Assembly: GCA_018384175.1 (NCBI GenBank)
Contig: JAHAZB010000114.1
Span: forward strand, 1 to 64,000
DNA: 64,000 nucleotides
Reading direction: 5' to 3'
Origin: Eubacteriales bacterium
Lineage (GTDB): Bacteria; Bacillota; Clostridia; UBA1381
The translations under genes were made by a program, and so were the position numbers. Positions within the stretch are counted from its first letter, which is position 1. The number at the start of each line of letters is the position of its first letter. Below are positions 58,887-64,000 of this stretch, in pieces. Below the pieces are notes generated by a model. That model saw only the letters and a program-made list of their open reading frames with translations. It ran no database searches and was not told the DNA's origin.

Positions 58887-58914
58887 AACGGGACGATGTA
58901 GGCATCGTCCCCTA
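58887..58914. repeat. REP-like palindromic repeat, family 1, copy H
   Basis: The hairpin GGGACGATG-TAGG-CATCGTCCC with the flank CCTAC, i.e. the family on the opposite strand with another stem sequence. Confidence 0.72.
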
Positions 58915-58968
58915 CATATATTACATATTCATCACTTTGGGAATAAACTGTGCTTAGCGCCGTATAAC

Positions 58969-59811
58969 TCATCCCTCAACCAACCATATTCCGAGAGCAA
59001 TAAACACACACCCAATTCCGCCCGCTAACGTTATACTCTCACCAAAAAGTATCAATCCTGACATAACACTGACTACCGGCTCTGCCATCGATATTATCCC
59101 TGCCTCTGTTGCTCCCTCAAGCTCTACGCCACGTTGAAAAAAAGGAATTGCAACCAGTGTAGTAAGCAAAGATACCAAAAACGCCGAAAGCCAGCCGTGT
59201 AAATTATTCGGCAAATTTACTCCCTCGCCGCCGATACACATAATGTATGCAGCCAAACTCATTCCAAAGGAAATAAAAAAGGTCAGCCGCCAATAATTCA
59301 TTTCATCAACGCCTGACTTGTCCATATATATTACAAAGAACGCATAGAATACACCTGACAAAATTGCAAGAATTGCGCCGATTGTGTCTGTATGCATATC
59401 AAGTGAAAATATTATACCTGCTGCTGATACAACAATTCCGAGCCATTTTCTTTTACTTAGCTTTTCTCTAAAGAAAATAGCCGTTACGGCAACAATCAGA
59501 AAAGGATAACAAAAATGCAGCATCGTTGATGCGCCCACAGTACCTCTTGAATAAGCAGCATACAAAAACACCATTGACGGTGCTGAACCGAAGAAGGATA
59601 CAACTATGCTGTCTAATAGCTCTTTTTTCGATAAATTTAATCCAATTTTCTTGTACAAAATTATTGCCAACAATAAAGGCAGCGATAGAGCAGACCTTAA
59701 TAAGACTAAGGTTACACCGTCGCCGCCGCTTTTATAAACCTGATTTGCTAAAACAGGTACTAATCCGTATATAATTGCTGATGTCAGAAGAAATATCCTG
59801 CCCTTTCTCAA
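58969..59811 (-). CDS. DMT-superfamily (EamA) transporter
   Basis: 280 residues with ten predicted membrane helices in two EamA halves, starting at TTG 59811 (RBS AAAGGAG then AAAAGGAAC). Halves begin IFLLTSAIIYGLVPVLANQV and GAILAILSGVFYAFFVIYMD; LEGATEAGIISMAEPVVSVMSGLILFGE is the typical second-half signature. It probably exports amino acids, nucleobases or metabolites, with the substrate not readable. It is a separate unit upstream of no obvious partner. Confidence 0.9.
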   Translation of the reverse strand: MRKGRIFLLTSAIIYGLVPVLANQVYKSGGDGVTLVLLRSALSLPLLLAIILYKKIGLNLSKKELLDSIVVSFFGSAPSMVFLYAAYSRGTVGASTMLHFCYPFLIVAVTAIFFREKLSKRKWLGIVVSAAGIIFSLDMHTDTIGAILAILSGVFYAFFVIYMDKSGVDEMNYWRLTFFISFGMSLAAYIMCIGGEGVNLPNNLHGWLSAFLVSLLTTLVAIPFFQRGVELEGATEAGIISMAEPVVSVMSGLILFGESITLAGGIGCVFIALGIWLVEG

Positions 59812-59909
59812 GTTCCTTTTATCTCCTTTGGTACAAATATCATGTATCTATTTTCTCTAAATATGTAATATTTATACCATAATAAGATTACATTATGTGA
59901 TTAAGGAAG

Positions 59910-60200
59910 TCAATCGAGTAATTCGTTTCCGTCAGCATCTTTTTCTACCTTACCGGAAAGAATCATTACACCATCAATAAAGCCCCAAACAGTGCCTGCT
60001 ATACCGCAGGAGAAAATAGTTGCTACAATCTGCAAAGTACCAATATTGTTGTATCCGAGATAAAACCGTCCGAGACCGAGTGAACCTGTCAAGATTTGTA
60101 GCAAACCGGCTGTAAGTCTGGATTTACCTCTGTTATCAGCACTGCAGTATGGGCATATCTTTAAGCTTCCGATTTCTTTGCCGCATTCTCTGCAATACAT
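59910..60200 (-). CDS. TM2-domain protein with zinc ribbon
   Basis: 96 residues from ATG 60200. An N-terminal zinc ribbon (MYCRECGKEIGSLKICPYCSAD; four Cys in two CxxC pairs) is followed by a TM2 domain: two hydrophobic helices with LGLGRFYLGYNNIGTLQI and the central DGVMIL. The start overlaps the stop of rarA (TGATG). The function of TM2 proteins in bacteria is not settled. Confidence 0.87.
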   Translation of the reverse strand: MYCRECGKEIGSLKICPYCSADNRGKSRLTAGLLQILTGSLGLGRFYLGYNNIGTLQIVATIFSCGIAGTVWGFIDGVMILSGKVEKDADGNELLD

Positions 60201-61480
60201 CAGTCCTCGTCCTCCTTTATCTTCTGCCAATAGCTTTTAGCAGCTTGTTCTGCCTTGTTATCGCCGTATTCGTAGTAGGTTTTGTCTTTAATCTTATCAG
60301 GCAAATACTGTTGCTCTACCCAATGATTAGGGAACGGGTGGGGGTACACATACCCACCTCTGCCAAGATTTGTAGCACCGCTGTAATGAGTATCCTTTAA
60401 GGTTAGAGGTATATCTCCCGTATCAAAATTTGCAATATCCGCCATTGCGGCATCAATTGCCATAACAACAGAATTGGATTTTGGTGCAGTAGCAAGAAGC
60501 AGAGCCGCTTGTGTAAGCGGTAGCTTAGCCTCCGGCATACCCAGTTGCATAGCCGAATCACAGCAGGATTTTACTATTGTAACCGCCTGAGGATATGCAA
60601 GTCCCACATCTTCCGAGGCAATTGCAAGAAGTCTTCGCATTGCCCCCTGCATATCACCGCCTGAAAGAAGTCTTGCTAAGTAATATACGGCGGCATCGGG
60701 GTCAGAACCTCGTATCGACTTGTGAAAAGCGCTCAAAAGGTCATAATGACTGTCTCCGTCTCTGTCATGGCGGATGGATTTCTTCTGTGTTGCCTGTTCT
60801 GCCAATTCCAAATCTACGGTAAGAGTTCCGTTTTTGTCGGGAATTGCGCCCATTAAGCTGATTTCGAGTGAATTAAGCGCCTTTCGCACATCACCTGCAG
60901 CGCTTTCGGATATATGCGTTAACGCATCGGGTGTAATGTTAAGTGTAAGTCCCTGATATTCCGTTTCCGAAAGCTTGCGTACTGCATTTTCGAGAGCTTC
61001 TTTTATATCCTCTGCATCAAGCGGGAGAAATTCGAAGACAACAGAACGTGATAAAACAGCATTGTACACGTAAAAATACGGATTTTCTGTTGTGCTTGCA
61101 ATCAAAGTAATCCTGCCGTTTTCCATAAACTCCAGAAGTGATTGCTGCTGCTTTTTATTAAAATGCTGAATCTCGTCGAGGTACAAAAGCACACCGTCAG
61201 GTGCTAAAAAGCCGTCTAGTGAGCTTATAATATCCTTTACGTCCGATACCGATGCAGTTGTAGCATTAAGACGGTGCAGGGTTTTACCTGTTTTTGCTGC
61301 CAAAATATTGGCTACGGTCGTTTTTCCTACGCCTGACGGGCCGTAGAATATCATATTCGGTATCTCGTCCGAGCCGTCAATAAGCCTGCGTAAAAGCTTT
61401 CCTTCGCCTAAAAGATGCTTCTGACCTGCTACCTCTGATATGACAGATGGACGTATTCTGTCCGCAAGTGGTGATTTCAT
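60200..61480 (-). CDS. rarA: Replication-associated recombination protein RarA (MgsA)
   Basis: 426 residues. AAA+ ATPase of the clamp-loader clade: PLADRIRPSVISEVAGQKHLLGEGKLL, Walker A FYGPSGVGKTTVANI, Walker B LLYLDEIQHFNKKQQQSLL, sensor STTENPYFYVYNAVLSR, and the C-terminal MgsA domain with GSDPDAAVYYLARLLSGGD and NLGRGGYVYPHPFPNHWVEQQYLP. It acts on stalled replication forks. RBS AAGGAG. It forms a run with the GNAT, TPR and TM2 genes. Confidence 0.95.
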   Translation of the reverse strand: MKSPLADRIRPSVISEVAGQKHLLGEGKLLRRLIDGSDEIPNMIFYGPSGVGKTTVANILAAKTGKTLHRLNATTASVSDVKDIISSLDGFLAPDGVLLYLDEIQHFNKKQQQSLLEFMENGRITLIASTTENPYFYVYNAVLSRSVVFEFLPLDAEDIKEALENAVRKLSETEYQGLTLNITPDALTHISESAAGDVRKALNSLEISLMGAIPDKNGTLTVDLELAEQATQKKSIRHDRDGDSHYDLLSAFHKSIRGSDPDAAVYYLARLLSGGDMQGAMRRLLAIASEDVGLAYPQAVTIVKSCCDSAMQLGMPEAKLPLTQAALLLATAPKSNSVVMAIDAAMADIANFDTGDIPLTLKDTHYSGATNLGRGGYVYPHPFPNHWVEQQYLPDKIKDKTYYEYGDNKAEQAAKSYWQKIKEDED

Positions 61481-61481
61481 A

Positions 61482-61943
61482 TTAATTCTCCTTTTTACAA
61501 GAACAGGAACGGTGGGGTTTGGTTAAATCGAGCTTCATCAGTATATGCTCTGCGCCCTCTTCCAGATAGATATCACCGACCTGCTCGTACCCCTCGAAAG
61601 TATAAAAGCCTTTTGCACCAAGCTGTGATGATACAACCGCCTCTATACCACCTAAGGTTACAATCTTATCCTGCAGAGTCTTCATCATCAAATCGCCGAC
61701 ATATTCTCTGCGATAATCCTTTTTTACAGCCACTCTGCCGATTTTGTATGTTGTATCGGTAAGCTTGTAAACTCTTGCTGTGCCTATTATAAGCTCGCCG
61801 TCATATCCGACTATATGCCATGCCTCGTCATCGTGCTCATCATAGTCAACATTAAAGCCCTGTTCAACCATAAAAACCTCTTGCCTTAGTGCTTTTGCGG
61901 CATTGTAGCCGTCCTTGCCGTAAATCTGTTTGAACATCAGCAT
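61482..61943 (-). CDS. GNAT-family N-acetyltransferase
   Basis: 153 residues from ATG 61943 (RBS GGAGG within the end of the TPR gene). GNAT landmarks: LRQEVFMVEQGFNVDYDEHDDEAWHIVGYD, IIGTARVYK, and the acetyl-CoA loop IGRVAVKKDYRREYVGDLMMKTL, then GAKGFYTFEGYEQVGDIYLEEGAEHILM, as in ElaA/PhnO-like enzymes. It acetylates an unknown small molecule or protein. The Cys-rich tail (HRSCSCKKEN) is unusual. It abuts rarA. Confidence 0.87.
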   Translation of the reverse strand: MLMFKQIYGKDGYNAAKALRQEVFMVEQGFNVDYDEHDDEAWHIVGYDGELIIGTARVYKLTDTTYKIGRVAVKKDYRREYVGDLMMKTLQDKIVTLGGIEAVVSSQLGAKGFYTFEGYEQVGDIYLEEGAEHILMKLDLTKPHRSCSCKKEN

Positions 61944-61944
61944 T

Positions 61945-62736
61945 TTATTCTGCCTCCTTTGCCAAAAGCGCAATTTCTTCTTCTGAAACAGTTGTAAGAT
62001 ATGAGCGTCTGCATTCGGGTGTGTGCGCAAGGTGCTTTCTTGCTTCTTCTTTGTTGCCGAGCTTTAATTCAATCATTGCAGAGTGATAAAAAGCTTCAAC
62101 AAAGGAGGGGTGGTTTTCTCTTAATTCCTCAGCAAGCTCAGCAGCTCTTGTAAGCTGGTTGTTTCTGATTAGAGCTACAATCAGATTATCAATTATGTCT
62201 CGGTCGTTGGAGTTGTAGTCATATGCCTCCTCGCAAAGAGCTAAAAGCTCATCGTCGGGAGTATCAACAAGCTGCATGAAATATCCCATAATGCCGTACG
62301 TAATAGTGGTTTTTGCCTCGGCAAACAGTTCCTTCGCCTCGCTCATTGCCTTGTCGGCAAGACCTTGCTTTATGTATGCCATACAACGGTACTGCCTTGC
62401 AGAACGCTTGTCTGCATCTGATGCAGTGCTGCTATTTATTATGCTGTCAAACTCCTCTTCTGCCTTTTCCGGATCGCCTGTTCTTAGAAGAGTCATTGCA
62501 TAGTTGATTTTTATCTGATTTCCGGCGCGATGTGTAGCCAGAGCCTTTCTGTACCAGTTAAGTGCTGTGTGGATGTTGTTGGAGGCATATGCTCTTGTAC
62601 CGAGAAGTGCATAAATTGATGGGAGATTTTTAATAACCAGATATATAATTGCTGCTAAAGTAACTGCAAGACCGAGCCACAGATTTACTAAATAGCAAAC
62701 AAACATTACAACCAATGCTATAATTGTCTTCTTCAA
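61945..62736 (-). CDS. Membrane-anchored TPR-repeat protein
   Basis: 263 residues, starting at TTG 62736 behind AAAGGGCGG. Two hydrophobic segments at the N-terminus (IIALVVMFVCYLVNLWLGLAVTLAAIIYLVI) are followed by several tetratricopeptide repeats (ASNNIHTALNWYRKALATHR; GNQIKINYAMTLLRTGDPEKAEEEFDSI; IDNLIVALIRNNQLTRAAELAEELRENHPSFVEAFYHSAM). It would scaffold proteins at the membrane. Partners are unknown. The 3' end overlaps the start region of the GNAT gene. Confidence 0.85.
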   Translation of the reverse strand: MKKTIIALVVMFVCYLVNLWLGLAVTLAAIIYLVIKNLPSIYALLGTRAYASNNIHTALNWYRKALATHRAGNQIKINYAMTLLRTGDPEKAEEEFDSIINSSTASDADKRSARQYRCMAYIKQGLADKAMSEAKELFAEAKTTITYGIMGYFMQLVDTPDDELLALCEEAYDYNSNDRDIIDNLIVALIRNNQLTRAAELAEELRENHPSFVEAFYHSAMIELKLGNKEEARKHLAHTPECRRSYLTTVSEEEIALLAKEAE

Positions 62737-62831
62737 AAAAATTACCGCCCTTTCGTTTGTGCATAAAAATTGATATACAATGTAAGTATAGCATAAAAAC
62801 TAAATTGTGTAAATGTTTTTTCGCACGTTAA

Positions 62832-62860
62832 TTGACATTGTTCGATGAGTGTAGTATAAT
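62832..62860 (+). promoter_or_regulatory. Promoter of the GH3-like gene
   Basis: Perfect TTGACA (62832-62837), a 17-base spacer and perfect TATAAT (62855-62860), 37 bases before the ATG. Confidence 0.88.
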
Positions 62861-62897
62861 GTAATATAGGAAAATAGTGTTATAGTGGGGGTTTTAT

Positions 62898-64000
62898 ATG
62901 GATTTGATTACAAGAAGGGAAATGAGGCGGAAGCAACGCAGACAAAAGCGTATGCGTATTCTGCTTGTTATAGCACTTATTGCAGCATTGATTTTTGTGA
63001 TGTGTATTGCGTTTGGCGGTGGTAAGGACGAGCCTGCGGTAGCTCCGACACCGACTCCGGAAGCAACACCGGTTGTAGAGGAAACTCCAACGCCAACTCC
63101 AGAACCGCAGACTCCGGAGGAGTTTGTTGCTGCAATGTCTTTAGAGAAAAGATTAATGCAACTTTTTGTGCTTGACATAGACGTACTTACCGGTGTGGAG
63201 AATACTACATTGCACGGAAATACAAGCAAGAAGATGATAACGGAGCTGCCGGTAGGCGGTCTTGTGTATGACGGTGGAAATGTTGAGTCGAGAGCGCAGG
63301 TTTCAAGTATGCTTTCCAATCTTCAGGCGCAATATAAAGCGGAGAATGGTTTCCCGGCACTTTTAGGCATATCCGAGGAAGGTGGAGCTGTTTCTCCTGC
63401 AGCAACAGCAGGACTTGGTGCGGCAGTGCCTGAGTTTGCAAGCTTCGCAGAAGGTGAAAATTTTGAGGGTGCTTATAATGCAGGTGAGGCTGTGGGAAAA
63501 TATCTCGCATCGGCTGGCTTTAATATGAATCTTGCACCCAACTGTGCTATTCCGGAAGGTATGGATGCAGAAACAACAAGCTCGATAGTTATTTCTGCCG
63601 GAGACGGTATGTTAAACGGCGGTGTAAAACCGGTTTATAAAGCGTTTCCTGGTAATGTTGTGTCGGGAAGTACAAAAGAGCAGATGGAAATTAACGAGAT
63701 TTTGCCATTCAGTTGTGCAATAAACAGTGGAGCGGAGATGATGATGGTAGCAATCTCACCTGCACCTGTTATTACCGGCGACAGTACGGCATGTGCTTTT
63801 TCAAAAGCTGCCGTTACAGACTATTTAAGAGCATATCTAAGCTTTGACGGCGTAGTTATGACAGCACCTCTTGCAACTTCACCGGCTGATGCGGCGGTAA
63901 AAGCTATTGAAGCAGGCTGTGATTTGTTGCTGATGCCTGCAAATTACAGTGAAAGTATGGCAGCTATACGTGCTGCGATTGAAAGCGGAAGATTGACAGA
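62898..64000 (+). CDS. GH3-like (NagZ-type fold) membrane-anchored protein, 3' end outside the window
   Basis: 367 codons are visible. A basic N-terminus (RREMRRKQRRQKRMRI) leads into a membrane helix (LLVIALIAALIFVMCIAF), then a Pro/Thr/Glu linker (APTPTPEATP; TPTPTPEPQTP), then a domain with the GH3 N-terminal barrel pattern: MSLEKRLMQLFVLDID, ITELPVGGLVYDGGN, LGISEEGGAVSP (usually DQEGG), SAGFNMNLAPNCAI, and FDGVVMTAPLAT. The catalytic Asp expected in GVVxSD is Ala323, and the KHFPGHG loop reads YKAFPGNVVSG. Catalysis by the normal mechanism therefore looks impossible. It may be a wall-binding pseudoenzyme. Confidence 0.82.
   Translation, partial: MDLITRREMRRKQRRQKRMRILLVIALIAALIFVMCIAFGGGKDEPAVAPTPTPEATPVVEETPTPTPEPQTPEEFVAAMSLEKRLMQLFVLDIDVLTGVENTTLHGNTSKKMITELPVGGLVYDGGNVESRAQVSSMLSNLQAQYKAENGFPALLGISEEGGAVSPAATAGLGAAVPEFASFAEGENFEGAYNAGEAVGKYLASAGFNMNLAPNCAIPEGMDAETTSSIVISAGDGMLNGGVKPVYKAFPGNVVSGSTKEQMEINEILPFSCAINSGAEMMMVAISPAPVITGDSTACAFSKAAVTDYLRAYLSFDGVVMTAPLATSPADAAVKAIEAGCDLLLMPANYSESMAAIRAAIESGRLT

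Overview
The window looks like chromosomal DNA from an anaerobic, endospore-lineage Firmicute (class Clostridia). The evidence is an electron-bifurcating [FeFe]-hydrogenase operon, a gerABC-type germinant receptor operon, spoIIID, class A RNase P RNA, AGGAGG-type ribosome binding sites, and surface proteins carrying SLH (S-layer homology) domains. Two perfect parS sites and a parA-parB-(coiled coil)-serS cluster suggest the segment lies on the origin-proximal side of the chromosome. The many SLH-bearing, carbohydrate-related proteins recall the surface-display strategy described for pectin-degrading gut Clostridia such as Monoglobus; that placement is my inference, not something the sequence proves.

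Layout. (1) 1-8350: a hydrogenase operon. DRTGG, anti-sigma-like ATPase, sensory hydrogenase-like and PHP genes come first, then hydC, a second ATPase, a [2Fe-2S] protein, hydB and hydA, closed by a strong terminator. (2) 8390-39800: a Gram-positive polysaccharide-utilisation region, transcribed rightwards apart from an AraC-type regulator. It encodes three large secreted proteins sharing an unrecognised TIM-barrel-like domain (DxEMYS and CxCDxC motifs), three proteins sharing a concanavalin-like module paired with Ig-like Big_2 domains, several SLH proteins, a sugar ABC transporter without its ATPase, a GH4 enzyme with the CHEV motif of alpha-galacturonidases, a GH42-like glycosidase, two esterases, NagA and an MFS transporter. 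Between these genes lie eroded remnants: a GH106-like fragment, an internally deleted copy of the GH42-like gene, a GH29 fucosidase fragment, an unassigned fragment and a sugar isomerase/epimerase fragment. (3) 39800-48930: a palindrome cluster, then serS, a coiled-coil membrane protein, parB and parA on the minus strand, parS, the ger operon with a small membrane protein, rnpB and pnuC. (4) 48940-54200, minus strand: an M15 peptidase, spoIIID, a GH78-like protein, a short-chain dehydrogenase and an AraD-like protein with a degraded active site. (5) 54200-58820: RNase H and the probable major S-layer protein behind two strong promoters. (6) 58880-62740, minus strand: DMT transporter, TM2 protein, RarA, GNAT and TPR protein. 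(7) 62800-64000: the start of a membrane-anchored GH3-like protein that seems to lack the catalytic Asp.

How the parts may work together (inference): secreted and SLH-anchored proteins would capture and cut a complex plant glycan, probably pectic (galacturonic acid, rhamnose and fucose are hinted at). The binding-protein-dependent transporter and the MFS carrier would import fragments, and the cytoplasmic GH4, GH42-like and esterase enzymes would finish them. The fermentation would discharge reductant as H2 through HydABC. Two families of short palindromic repeats are scattered through the intergenic regions of the accessory parts. No CRISPR array, tRNA, rRNA operon, prophage or transposase gene was seen.
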